Assembly (NCBI GenBank): GCA_947252755.1
Contig: CAMXWV010000013.1
Coordinates: forward strand, 3,498 to 67,497
Direction: 5' to 3'
Length of the DNA: 64,000 nt
Source of the DNA: an uncultured Dermabacter sp.
GTDB lineage: Bacteria; Actinomycetota; Actinomycetes; Actinomycetales; Dermabacteraceae
This document shows, in pieces, positions 16,821 through 27,306 of this stretch; the stretch's first letter is position 1; each line of letters opens with the position of its first letter. The notes below the pieces were generated by a model that was given only the letters and a program-made list of their open reading frames with translations, was not told where the DNA came from and did not search any database. The position numbers and the translations under genes are program-made.

Positions 16821-17033
16821 ATGGCGACCACGACCGAGTACCAGGTGACCGGGATGAGCTGTGGGCACTGCGAGAGCGCGATCCGCGCCGAGGTGTCCGA
16901 GATCGCCGGGGTGACCGGCATCGAGGTCAGCGCTCAGACCGGGCGGCTGGCCGTGACCAGTGAGCGGCCGGTCGATGACGCCGCGGTGATCGCGGCGGTC
17001 GACGAGGCCGGCTACACCGCCGTGAGGAGCTGA
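16821..17033 (+). CDS. copZ: CopZ-like copper chaperone (HMA domain)
   Basis: 70 residues forming one heavy-metal-associated ferredoxin-like domain: VTGMSCGHCESAIRAEV carries the Cu(I)-binding CxxC, with a C-terminal DEAGYTAVRS. ATG 16821 is preceded by GAAGGAG at 16808-16814; the frame is open further upstream but without ribosome-binding signal. First gene after CsoR operator 2 and followed after one base by the secreted metal-binding protein. It would carry cytosolic Cu(I) to CopA or to CsoR. Confidence 0.92.
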   Translation: MATTTEYQVTGMSCGHCESAIRAEVSEIAGVTGIEVSAQTGRLAVTSERPVDDAAVIAAVDEAGYTAVRS

Positions 17034-17034
17034 C

Positions 17035-17998
17035 ATGAAGGCACCTGCACGGTTGGGCCTGTACGGGCTGGTGCTGGTGGCCGTGTTCGCCGTGGCCGCC
17101 TTCACGGCGAACACGCTCGTCCCGGAGAGCACGGTGCAGGCCTGGGCGGAAGACACCGAGGGCACCACCCACCAAGGACACGAAGAAGGAGGAGAAGACA
17201 TGGACAGCACCGGGCACGAGGGCCACGACGCCGGGGCCGGGTCGCTCGGCCTGGGCATCGCGCAGGACGGCTACCAGCTCACCGCCGTCACCGCCCCGGA
17301 CGCCCTCGGCGCCGACGGTGAGCTGTCGCTGACGGTCACCGGCCCGGACGGCAAGCCGGTCACCGACTACGAGCTGGAGCACGAGAAAGAGCTGCACCTG
17401 ATCGTCGTCCGCGCCGACGGCACGCATTTCCGTCACGTCCACCCCGAACGAGGCGCCGATGGCGCCTGGTCGATCCCGTGGCAGTGGGAGGCGGCCGGCA
17501 CCTACCGGGTGTTCGCCGACTTCGTGCCCGCCGAGCACGGCGAGGGCATCACCCTGTCAACTGCGGTGCAGGTGCCCGGCGACTACAACCCGGCCGCGGC
17601 CGAACCGGTCACCGAGACCACGGTCGAGGGGTTCGACGTCATGGTCGAGGGTGATCTGGTCGCCGGTTCCGCGTCGGAGCTGACCATGACCGTCACCCGT
17701 GACGGGGAGCCGGTCACCGCGCTGGAGCCGTACCTGGGGGCGTTCGGCCATCTGGTCGCCCTGCGCGACGGCGACCTGGCCTACCTGCACGTCCATCCCC
17801 ACGGGGATGCACCGAAGGCCGGTGAGACCTCCGGGCCTCAGATCGTGTTCGAGGCGACCGCTCCCACGCCCGGCCGGTACCTGCTCTACCTCGACTTCCA
17901 GGTCGACGGGCAGGTGCACACCGCGCCGCTGGTCATCGACACCACCACCGGTGGGGCCGAGGGCGAGCACGGCGGCGGGCATGAGGAAGGAGGAGACC

Positions 17999-18015
<17 letters not shown>
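17035..18015 (+). CDS. secreted/membrane-anchored His-rich metal-binding protein
   Basis: 326 residues. A single N-terminal hydrophobic segment (LGLYGLVLVAVFAVAAFTANTL) acts as signal or anchor, followed by a His/Glu/Gly-rich linker (HQGHEEGGEDMDSTGHEGHD). The main part has two beta-rich halves with similar text: KELHLIVVRADGTHFRHVHP and GHLVALRDGDLAYLHVHPHG, each with several histidines in HxHP, so it looks like a duplicated domain. The C-terminus is again His/Glu-rich (HGGGHEEGGDHAHGE). I do not recognise a named family with certainty; comparable proteins occur in actinobacterial copper clusters. It probably binds copper outside the membrane. It overlaps copA by 17 bases, implying coupled translation. 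Confidence 0.75.
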
Positions 18016-20329
<2,314 letters not shown>

Positions 20330-20371
20330 ACCATCCAATCGTCATCACCCAACCACGAAAGGACCTATCTG

Positions 20372-20647
20372 ATGACTGCACACGAGAACCTCAACCTCAC
20401 CGACACCTCCGCCACCTCGGGAGGTGGCTGCTGCGGCGGGCACGCACCGAGCGCTGAGGCGGTCGCCAAGGCCCCGGCGGCGGAGATGGCCGAGTGCCCG
20501 GTCATGGCCGGCACCCCGGTCGTGAAGGCCGACGCCGAGGCCGCCGGTCTCTACCGCGACCACAACGGCCAGCGGTACTGGTTCTGCTGCGCCGCCTGCG
20601 GTCCGCTGTTCGACGCCGACCCCGACCGGTACGCCAACGCCGCCTGA
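20372..20647 (+). CDS. YHS-domain metal-binding protein
   Basis: 91 residues. N-terminal Cys/His cluster SGGGCCGGHAPS, then a YHS domain: AECPVMAGTPVVKADAEAAG, YRDHNGQRYWFCCAACGPLF and DPDRYANA. YHS/TRASH-like domains bind metals through their cysteines and are frequently linked to copper ATPases. Probably a small cytosolic copper buffer or delivery protein. It lies 42 bases after copA, with a strong hairpin after its stop. Confidence 0.82.
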   Translation: MTAHENLNLTDTSATSGGGCCGGHAPSAEAVAKAPAAEMAECPVMAGTPVVKADAEAAGLYRDHNGQRYWFCCAACGPLFDADPDRYANAA

Positions 20648-20667
20648 GAGACCACCAGAACAACCCG

Positions 20668-20706
20668 GGTTCCGTGCCTCCCGCACCCGGTGGGAGGCAC
20701 GGAACC
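20668..20706 (+). terminator. strong hairpin between YHS and ydhK genes (terminator or mRNA stabiliser)
   Basis: A perfect 15-bp inverted repeat, GGTTCCGTGCCTCCC (20668-20682) and its complement (20692-20706), separated by 9 bases. No T-run follows, so it is not a classic intrinsic terminator. It could partly terminate transcription, set the ratio of upstream to downstream genes, or protect the copZ-copA transcript 3' end. Confidence 0.6.
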
Positions 20707-20736
20707 ACCCGCATCCCATGAGCAAGGAGTTCTCCG

Positions 20737-21318
20737 TTGAACACGCGCATGACCACCCTCATCGCCGCAGGCCTCCTCGGCGGCAGCCTCGCCCTGGCGG
20801 GCTGCTCCGCGACAGACGAACCCGCGGAGCCCTCGGCGTCTCAGAGCGAGGACGCCCACGGCGGCCATGGCGGCCACGACGGGATGGAGCATCCCGCCGA
20901 CGGCGGCCCGGTGCCCGAGGGCATGACCGAAGCCGCCGACCCCGAATACCCCGTGGGCACCAAGGTCACGCTGACCGCCGACCACATGGAAGGCATGAAC
21001 GGTGCCACCGCCACCATCGTCGGCGCCTACGACACCTACACCTACGCGATCGACTACACCCCGGTCGGCGGCGGTGAACCGGTGACCGATCACAAGTGGG
21101 TCGTCCAGGAAGAACTCGAAAACCCCGGTGAGGAGCGCCTGGCCGATGGCACCGAGGTCACCGTCACCGCCGATCACATGGACGGCATGGACGGCGCGAC
21201 GGCGACGATCGCATCCTCGACCGACGAAACCGTCTACGTCATCGACTACGAAGCCGACGGCATGGAGATGACGAACCACAAATGGGTCGTCGAAAGCGAG
21301 ATACAGCCCGCCTCCTGA
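20737..21318 (+). CDS. YdhK family (DUF1541) lipoprotein
   Basis: 193 residues from TTG 20737, with AAGGAG (20714-20719) upstream somewhat distant; an ATG at 20749 is the alternative. Lipobox ALAGCS, then a His/Gly/Asp linker (HGGHGGHDGMEHP) and two tandem DUF1541 repeats, each with GT(K/E)VT(L/V)TADHM(E/D)GM and ending in (D/N)HKWVV. Function of DUF1541 is not established; it is common beside copper and other metal exporters in Gram-positive bacteria. Probably surface-anchored and metal-responsive. Lies between the YHS gene and copB. Confidence 0.82.
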   Translation: MNTRMTTLIAAGLLGGSLALAGCSATDEPAEPSASQSEDAHGGHGGHDGMEHPADGGPVPEGMTEAADPEYPVGTKVTLTADHMEGMNGATATIVGAYDTYTYAIDYTPVGGGEPVTDHKWVVQEELENPGEERLADGTEVTVTADHMDGMDGATATIASSTDETVYVIDYEADGMEMTNHKWVVESEIQPAS

Positions 21319-21363
21319 CCCCGCAGGAACATCCGGGCTGGAGCGAAAAGGAACGGACCGAAC

Positions 21364-23550
21364 ATGAGCGAGAAACACGCCCACCACGGCACCGAGGTCG
21401 ATGAGCACGCCGGCCACCACGACTACGCACAGCACCACGAGCACAACGCTCACCAGGGGCACGGCACCCATACCGAGCATGGCCGCCACGAGACTCATGC
21501 TGGTCACGACCAGGCCGGGCATACGGGCCACGGCGGGCATGGAGACCACGGCCACGCAGGTCATGGTGATCACGTCGGCCAGTTCCGCAGGCTCTTCTGG
21601 ATCATGCTGGTCCTCGCGGTCCCGGTCGTCGGGTTCAACGACATGTTCGCCCACCTTCTCGGCTACCACCTGCCCGACGCGGAATGGGTCTGGTGGATCT
21701 CCCCGATCCTGGGCACCGTCATCTACGTCTGGGGCGGCCGGCCGTTCCTGACGGGCGCGGTCTCCGAGATCCGCTCCCGCAAGCCCGGCATGATGCTGCT
21801 GATCGGGCTCGCGATCACGGTCGCGTTCATCGCCTCCTGGGGTGCGACCCTGCACCTGCTGAATCACGAGCTCAACTTCTGGTGGGAGCTGGCGTTGCTG
21901 GTGGTCATCATGCTGCTGGGGCACTGGATCGAGATGCGCTCCCTCGCCCAGACCACCTCCGCCCTGGACTCCCTGGCGGCGCTCCTGCCCGACGAGGCCG
22001 AGAAGATCGACGGCGACGAGGTGGTCCAGGTCGCCCCGGCGGACCTCGTCGTCGGCGACGTCGTCATCGTGCGGCCGGGTTCGTCGGTGCCCGCCGACGG
22101 GCGGATCGTCGACGGGTCGGCGTCGATGGACGAGTCGATGATCACCGGCGAGTCGAAGACCGTCCGCCGCGAGGCGGGCGCGCAGGTGGTCGCCGGGACC
22201 ATCGCCACCGACTCCGGACTGCGGGTCGAGGTCACCGCCACGGGCGAGGACACGGCTCTGGCCGGCATCCAGAAGCTCGTCACCGACGCCCAGGCCTCAT
22301 CGTCGCGTGCGCAGCGCATCGCCGACACCGCCGCGGCGTGGCTGTTCTGGTTCGCCCTCGGCGCGGCGATCGTCACCGCCGTCGTCTGGGCGCTGCTCGG
22401 TCTGCCCGACGAGGCGGTCGTGCGTACCATCACGGTGCTCGTCATCGCCTGCCCGCACGCCCTGGGCCTCGCGATCCCGCTGGTCGTCTCGATCGCGACC
22501 GAGCGCGCCGCCCGCGGCGGGGTGCTCGTCAAGGACCGGCTCGCACTCGAGACCATGCGTACTGTCGACGCCGTGCTGTTCGACAAGACCGGCACCCTCA
22601 CCAGGGGCGAGCCGACCGTCACCGGCATCGAGCCCGCGGGCGGGTACGACGACCAGCGGGTGTTAGCGCTGGCCGCGGCCGCCGAGGCCGACAGCGAGCA
22701 CCCGCTGGCCCGCGCCATCACCGGCGCGGCCCGGGCCCGCGAACTGGCCGTGCCGCGGGCCGCCGATTTCTCCTCGTCCCCGGCCGTGGGCGTAAGGGCG
22801 ACCGTCGAGGACGCGGTGATCGAGGTCGGTGGCCCGTACCTGCTCGATCACCGCTCCGCCGAGGAACTCCCGGTCGCCGACCGGTGGCGGGAGGAGGGAG
22901 CGATCATCCTTCACGTCCTCGCCGACGGCGACGTGATCGGCGCGCTGCGGCTCGCCGATGAGATCCGTCCCGAGTCCCGCGATGCCGTCGATGCCCTGCA
23001 CGCGGCCGGTGCTCAGGTCGTGATGATCACCGGCGACGCGCGGGCCGTCGCCGACACGGTCGCCGAGCAGCTCGGCATCGACCGCGTCTTCGCCGGTGTG
23101 CGCCCCGAGGACAAGGCGGCCAAGGTCGCCGAGCTGCAGAACGAGGGCCGCAGGGTGGCGATGGTCGGCGACGGGGTGAACGACGCCCCCGCGCTGGCTC
23201 AGGCCGATGTCGGCATCGCGATCGGCGCCGGCACCGACGTGGCGATCGGCTCGGCGGGGGTGATCCTGGCGAGCTCCGATCCGCGGTCGGTGCTGTCGGT
23301 CATCGAGCTGTCGCGGGCGACGTTCCGCAAGATGAAGCAGAACCTGTGGTGGGCGGCGGGGTACAACCTGCTGTCCGTGCCGCTGGCGGCCGGCGTCCTC
23401 GCCCCGATCGGGTTCGTGCTGCCGATGAGCATCGGCGCGATCCTGATGTCGGCCTCCACCGTCGTCGTCGCGCTCAACGCGCAGCTGCTCCGGCGCCTGA
23501 ACCTCGATCCCGAGGCCAGCGCGCGGCGGCTGCTCGACCGCTCCGAGTGA
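21364..23550 (+). CDS. copB: CopB-type heavy-metal P1B ATPase (CPH motif) with His-rich N-terminus
   Basis: 728 residues. The first ~75 residues are a histidine repeat region (HAGHHDYAQHHEHNAHQGHG and similar) instead of an HMA domain. The core has TGES (SMITGESKTVRR), the intramembrane CPH motif (VIACPHALGLAIP), the phosphorylation site LFDKTGTLTRG and MVGDGVNDAPALAQ. CPH defines P1B-3, the CopB group that exports Cu(II) and/or Cu(I)/Ag(I). Together with CPC-type CopA this cluster has two exporters of different type. Follows ydhK and precedes csoR. The GGACCG before ATG 21364 is only a weak ribosome-binding site. Confidence 0.93.
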   Translation: MSEKHAHHGTEVDEHAGHHDYAQHHEHNAHQGHGTHTEHGRHETHAGHDQAGHTGHGGHGDHGHAGHGDHVGQFRRLFWIMLVLAVPVVGFNDMFAHLLGYHLPDAEWVWWISPILGTVIYVWGGRPFLTGAVSEIRSRKPGMMLLIGLAITVAFIASWGATLHLLNHELNFWWELALLVVIMLLGHWIEMRSLAQTTSALDSLAALLPDEAEKIDGDEVVQVAPADLVVGDVVIVRPGSSVPADGRIVDGSASMDESMITGESKTVRREAGAQVVAGTIATDSGLRVEVTATGEDTALAGIQKLVTDAQASSSRAQRIADTAAAWLFWFALGAAIVTAVVWALLGLPDEAVVRTITVLVIACPHALGLAIPLVVSIATERAARGGVLVKDRLALETMRTVDAVLFDKTGTLTRGEPTVTGIEPAGGYDDQRVLALAAAAEADSEHPLARAITGAARARELAVPRAADFSSSPAVGVRATVEDAVIEVGGPYLLDHRSAEELPVADRWREEGAIILHVLADGDVIGALRLADEIRPESRDAVDALHAAGAQVVMITGDARAVADTVAEQLGIDRVFAGVRPEDKAAKVAELQNEGRRVAMVGDGVNDAPALAQADVGIAIGAGTDVAIGSAGVILASSDPRSVLSVIELSRATFRKMKQNLWWAAGYNLLSVPLAAGVLAPIGFVLPMSIGAILMSASTVVVALNAQLLRRLNLDPEASARRLLDRSE

Positions 23551-23584
23551 TCCAGCACTGTCCTTATCGTCCACCAGGAGACCA

Positions 23585-23908
23585 ATGATGAGCACCCTCA
23601 CCCCCGCCCGCGAGAACACGGCCGACCACGGCTATATCAGCGACAAAGCCCGCTACCTCGCTCGCCGCAGGCGCATCGAGGGACAGGCCCGCGGTATCCA
23701 CGGCATGATCGATGAGGATGCCTACTGCATCGACATCCTCACCCAGATCAGCGCGATCACCTCTGCACTGGAGAACGTCGCGATCGGTCTCCTCGACGAC
23801 CATCTCCGGCACTGCTTCACCGGCGCCATCCGTGACGGCGGCACCGCAGCCAACGACAAGGTCGATGAAGCATCCCGAGCCATCGCACGACTGATCAAGT
23901 CCACATAG
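23585..23908 (+). CDS. csoR: CsoR copper-sensing repressor
   Basis: 107 residues, all-helical DUF156 family. The Cu(I) ligands are in place: C48 (DAYCIDILTQ), H73 and C77 (DDHLRHCF), with the C-x24-H-x3-C spacing of Mycobacterium tuberculosis CsoR. RRRRIEGQARGIHGMI is the conserved first helix. Tandem ATG codons at 23585 and 23588; AGGAG is upstream. Likely repressor for the two palindromic operators at 11784 and 16764. Last recognised gene of the copper unit, so it is autoregulated if transcribed from the copZ promoter. Confidence 0.93.
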   Translation: MMSTLTPARENTADHGYISDKARYLARRRRIEGQARGIHGMIDEDAYCIDILTQISAITSALENVAIGLLDDHLRHCFTGAIRDGGTAANDKVDEASRAIARLIKST

Positions 23909-23921
23909 AGGAAGGAAACCG

Positions 23922-24056
23922 ATGAGACTCCTCACCCGCATGGCCTCGACCCTCGCCCGCTCGTTCGAGGCCGAGCTCACCGTGCGCCGATGCTGCCAGG
24001 CGGCCCGTTGGGCCCTCACCATCCGATCCTCCGGCAGTCAGCGAGACTCGCCGTGA
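23922..24056 (+). CDS. small basic protein downstream of csoR
   Basis: 44 codons from ATG 23922, preceded by GAGGAAGGAAACC, a very good ribosome-binding site, 13 bases after the csoR stop. The protein (MRLLTRMASTLARSFEAELT...) is basic, amphipathic at its N-terminus and has a CC pair in RRCCQAARWALTIR. No family recognised. It may be a real small copper-operon protein or a chance frame; the spacing and Shine-Dalgarno favour real. Confidence 0.45.
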   Translation: MRLLTRMASTLARSFEAELTVRRCCQAARWALTIRSSGSQRDSP

Positions 24057-24117
24057 AGCCCTCTCGAACGATCCGCATTCAGCTGCGGTAGATCGCTAAT
24101 TCAGACAGCAGCAATGA

Positions 24118-25029
24118 GTGGCCGCACGACTCTCCCCGCCCTTGTCAGCCCGCACCCGCACCATCCATCGCCCCATCGGGCCTGCCGCCTACAACTGTGT
24201 GCAGCTCGTCGTCGTGCGCGATGGCACGGCGATCGTGTTCTCCGAATTCGGCGAGCAACCGGTCAGCTTCGGGGATGCGATCCTGCTCGGACCCAACGTA
24301 CTCTTCGGGATCGAACCCGAAGGACTGCTGACCTTCACCACGATCTACATCGACACCGATCTCGCGCTGGATCAGTTCTTCTGGCAATACTCGACAATCC
24401 TGCACGACCGATTGGACGCCCAAGACTTCGCGGAGAAGGTGTACTCCGAGCCAGCCCAACTCCTGCACCTGGGTCGGGATCGGGCGGGCCTGATATCGCC
24501 GTGGCTTGACGAGATGGTCGCGCTCAGCGCCGAGGGCAAGTTCCACGAACGCTTCCCGCGGCTGCAGTCGCTCTGGTTCGCCGTGGTGGACGTCCTCGCC
24601 CCGTTCGTGCGTGTCTCCTCGGTGCGGTTGACCAGGCTCCAGCGCGCCCGCTCCCGCCCGGTCTCCTCTCACGAGCAAACCCTCGGACCGTTGCGTCGCG
24701 AAGCCATGCTCGCCCGCGACGCGCTGCACCGTCAGATCGCCCATCCGTGGACACTGGCCGAGTTGGCCGACCTCGTACGTCTCTCCCCGAAACAGCTCGC
24801 GAGGGTGTTCACCAACGCGTTCGGCAAAACTCCGACTGGCTACCTGACGATGCTGCGAGTCCAAGAGATGGCGCGGCTGCTCCGCGAAACCGACATCACG
24901 GTCGCCGCGGCGGGGCAGCGAGTCGGGTGGCGCAGCCGGTCGCGTGCGATCGAGGCGTTCACCGCGCACACCGGTATCACCCCCAGCCGGTACCGCGACA
25001 TTCGGCCCCTCGTCGCTGACGTTCCCTGA
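24118..25029 (+). CDS. AraC family transcriptional regulator
   Basis: 303 residues from GTG 24118. N-terminal half is cupin-like beta sequence (VQLVVVRDGTAIVFSEFGEQPVSFGDAILLGPNVL), the sensing domain. The C-terminal ~100 residues carry two helix-turn-helix units: WTLAELADLVRLSPKQLARVFTNAFGKTPTGYL and a second ending GITPSRYR. The second motif reads VAAAGQRVGWRSRSRAIEAF, slightly unusual where many have GFxDxSHF. No obvious target; it lies between the copper island and the element backbone. A short stem (CCCGA/TCGGG, 25032-25045) just after the stop may help termination. Confidence 0.85.
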   Translation: MAARLSPPLSARTRTIHRPIGPAAYNCVQLVVVRDGTAIVFSEFGEQPVSFGDAILLGPNVLFGIEPEGLLTFTTIYIDTDLALDQFFWQYSTILHDRLDAQDFAEKVYSEPAQLLHLGRDRAGLISPWLDEMVALSAEGKFHERFPRLQSLWFAVVDVLAPFVRVSSVRLTRLQRARSRPVSSHEQTLGPLRREAMLARDALHRQIAHPWTLAELADLVRLSPKQLARVFTNAFGKTPTGYLTMLRVQEMARLLRETDITVAAAGQRVGWRSRSRAIEAFTAHTGITPSRYRDIRPLVADVP

Positions 25030-25220
25030 CTCCCGAGAGGTCGGGTTCGCGAAGTGGACAGTTCGACCGGGAAAATCCCGGTCAGGCCACCTTCTCCTTC
25101 CGCACGGTGCCGCTCGCAGGTAGGCCGGTATGTCCTACGTCAGGTGCCTCCGCGTTCCTGACGGCCAACCTACCGACCTCGCTGTTCGCTGACCGTCTGA
25201 CTCGCCGGAAACTCCTGGCT

Positions 25221-25234
25221 CACCTCGCAGGTGC
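25221..25234 (-). promoter_or_regulatory. palindromic element-wide motif, inverted copy (before ardC-like gene)
   Basis: CACCTCGCAGGTG (25221-25233) is a perfect palindrome with a 3-base centre; read on the minus strand it gives GCACCTGCGAGGTG, sharing the TGCACCTGC core (25226-25235 region) with copies at 3629, 28577 and 30916. It is 50 bases upstream of the ArdC-like start. Confidence 0.4.
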
Positions 25235-25283
25235 AGGGCCCGCCGCCGCCCCTGGTGGCTGGCCCTCCGGGAGGAGGCCGACG

Positions 25284-26363
25284 ATGGCGACGAGGCAAGA
25301 GGAGGCCCGCCAAGCGCGGGAGGCGAAGCTCGACGAGCTCCACGACAAGCTCACCGGCGCGGTCGAGCGGCTCGTCACCGGGGATGACTGGGCCGACGCG
25401 CTCCGGTTCGCCGCGAGGTTCCGGTCGCGGTCGTTCAACAACGTCCTGCTGATCTGGGAGCAGCATCAAGCCGCGTTCGAGCAGGGCCGGGTCCCGGAGC
25501 CGTTCCCGACCTATGTCGCCGGCTACAAGCAGTGGCAGCAGCTCGGCCGGCAAGTCGGCAAAGGTCAGGCCGGATACCAGATCCTCGCCCCGGTCACCGG
25601 AAGATTCGCGTCGGCGAACCCGTCCGATCCGGCGTCGTGGCGGCGCCTGAACCGGGGCGAGAAGCCGCAGCCGGGCGAGACGGTGCGCTCGAAGATGGTC
25701 GGGGTACGTCCGGCTTACGTCTGGGATGTCTCCCAGACCACCGGCGACCCGCTCCCGGAGAAGCCGGAGCCGCGGCTGCTCACCGGGGAGGCGCCGGAAG
25801 GCCTGCGCGAGGGGCTGGCGGGACGGATCAGGGCGGAGGGGTTCGAGCTGCTGTGGGTGCCGCACGAGGGCATGATCGGCGGCGCGAACGGGCTGACGAA
25901 CTTCGAGACCCGCCAGGTCGCAGTGCGCACGAACATGGATGACGCCGCGCAGGTGAAGACCGAGGGCCACGAGCTCGCCCACGTCCTCATGCACGGCCCC
26001 GACCAGGAGGAAGCGAGGCAGCATCGCGGGATCGGGGAGGTCGAGGCCGAGTCCGTCGCGCTGATGATCGGCGCTGCTCACGGGATGGACACCAGCGAGT
26101 ACACGATCCCGTACGTGGCCGGGTGGGCGGCGGCCGTGGATGGGAAGAACCCGGTCGAGGTGGTGCAGGCCGCTGGGGAGCGTATCCGCAAGACCGCGAT
26201 CGACATCCTCGATGGGCTCGACACGATTCAGGTGAGCGACGGCACCCCGCCCGGCCTCGACCGCGACACCCAACGTCGGTCGCCGGAACGTGGCGCCGAC
26301 CGGGCGGCGCCTGCCGTAGAGCCTGAGGAGGCGCGGCCGGAGCGGGCGGGGCGGGGGCTGTGA
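25284..26363 (+). CDS. ArdC-like antirestriction protein (ssDNA-binding domain plus zinc metallopeptidase)
   Basis: 359 residues. N-terminal ~130 residues match the ArdC ssDNA-binding domain (RSRSFNNVLLIWEQHQAA, VAGYKQWQQLGRQVGKGQAGY). The C-terminal part has the zinc protease helix TEGHELAHVLMHG (HExxH) and a downstream EVEAESVALMIG supplying the third ligand, as in ArdC. ArdC protects incoming single-stranded plasmid DNA from host restriction during conjugation. ATG 25284 is chosen for its GGGAGGAGG at 25269-25277; the frame is open back to 25107 but without signal. The proline/arginine-rich C-terminal tail is disordered. First gene of the rightward backbone operon; its stop overlaps the prim-pol start. 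Confidence 0.82.
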   Translation: MATRQEEARQAREAKLDELHDKLTGAVERLVTGDDWADALRFAARFRSRSFNNVLLIWEQHQAAFEQGRVPEPFPTYVAGYKQWQQLGRQVGKGQAGYQILAPVTGRFASANPSDPASWRRLNRGEKPQPGETVRSKMVGVRPAYVWDVSQTTGDPLPEKPEPRLLTGEAPEGLREGLAGRIRAEGFELLWVPHEGMIGGANGLTNFETRQVAVRTNMDDAAQVKTEGHELAHVLMHGPDQEEARQHRGIGEVEAESVALMIGAAHGMDTSEYTIPYVAGWAAAVDGKNPVEVVQAAGERIRKTAIDILDGLDTIQVSDGTPPGLDRDTQRRSPERGADRAAPAVEPEEARPERAGRGL

Positions 26364-27306
26364 TGACGGTCCGTGATCTGTCGGCGATCTTCCTCGACGC
26401 CACCGACCAGCCCCTCCCGCGGGCCGCGGTCGGGCTTGCGGCTGCGGGGGTGCCGGTGTTCCCGGTCGCGCCGCGCGACAAGGTGCCGCTGATCCGCCAC
26501 GGCCGCGGCTTCCGGGATGCCACGACCGATCTGGGTCAGGTCGAGGCGTGGTGGCGGCGCTTCCCGCAGGCGAACATCGGCGTCCCCACCGGCGCTGCCT
26601 TCGGGCTGGTCGTGGTGGATGTGGACGTGCACGGCACGAACGGCTACGACGCCCTGCACCGCGCCGACCAGGCCGACTTGATCGCCGGGTGGGCATTCGC
26701 GGTGCGCTCGCCCACGGGTGGCCTGCACCTCTACTACCCAGCAGCCGAAGACGGCGAGCAGCGGTCGTGGCAGGCGGGGAATGCGGGGATCGACTTCCGC
26801 GGTGACGGCGGCTACATCGTCGCCCCACCCTCGCTCCGGGTGATCGACGGCGAGACGGTGCCGTACCGGATCACCGAGCTCGGCACCAACCCCGCACACC
26901 CGCAGGACGCGGACCGGCTGCGGGGCTTTCTCGACCCGCCCCGCCCGCCGCGCCGACTCCCGCCCCGGATGCGCGGGCAGGGGCGGACCGATCCGCAGAA
27001 GCTCGCGAACTGGCTGGGCGGAGAGCGCCCGACCGGAACCGGAAGCTGTTCTGGGCCTCCTGCGTCCTCGCCGAGGAAGGCGTGCCCTACCGGGATGCGC
27101 TGGACGCGATGCTCACGGTCGAGCAGCCCGACTTCGGGCAGCGGGAGATCACCCGCACCGTCACCTCCGGCTACAAGCGCATCCACGGCGCCCCCGCCCG
27201 GCAGGGTTCCGCGCCCCGCCAGGGTGCGGTGTCGCGGGGCGGCCCGGCTCGCAACCTCGACGCGCCCGAGACGCCCGCGCGGGCACCGGCGGTGAGGGGG
27301 CTGTGA
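26363..27306 (+). pseudogene. bifunctional primase/polymerase (prim-pol), C-terminus frameshifted
   Basis: The N-terminal ~200 residues are a prim-pol domain: VFPVAPRDKVPLI, LVVVDVDVHGTNGYDAL with the catalytic DxD, TGGLHLYYPA with the conserved His, and GIDFRGDGGYIVAPPS. Around 27005-27025 the frame shifts. The original continues one frame over as RAPDRNRKLFWASCVLAEEG, then YRDALDAML and ITRTVTSGYKRIHG, ending at TGA 27304-27306, which overlaps the next ATG as expected for this operon. In the shifted frame the protein ends at 27295 with low-complexity Arg/Pro/Ser text. The catalytic core is intact, so partial activity is possible. Family role: plasmid or ICE replication priming. Confidence 0.78.

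Noticed and set aside
21401..21580. His-codon repeats at the copB start as a CRISPR-like or tandem DNA repeat.
   Set aside because: Irregular spacing, no conserved repeat-spacer units; explained by the His-rich N-terminus.
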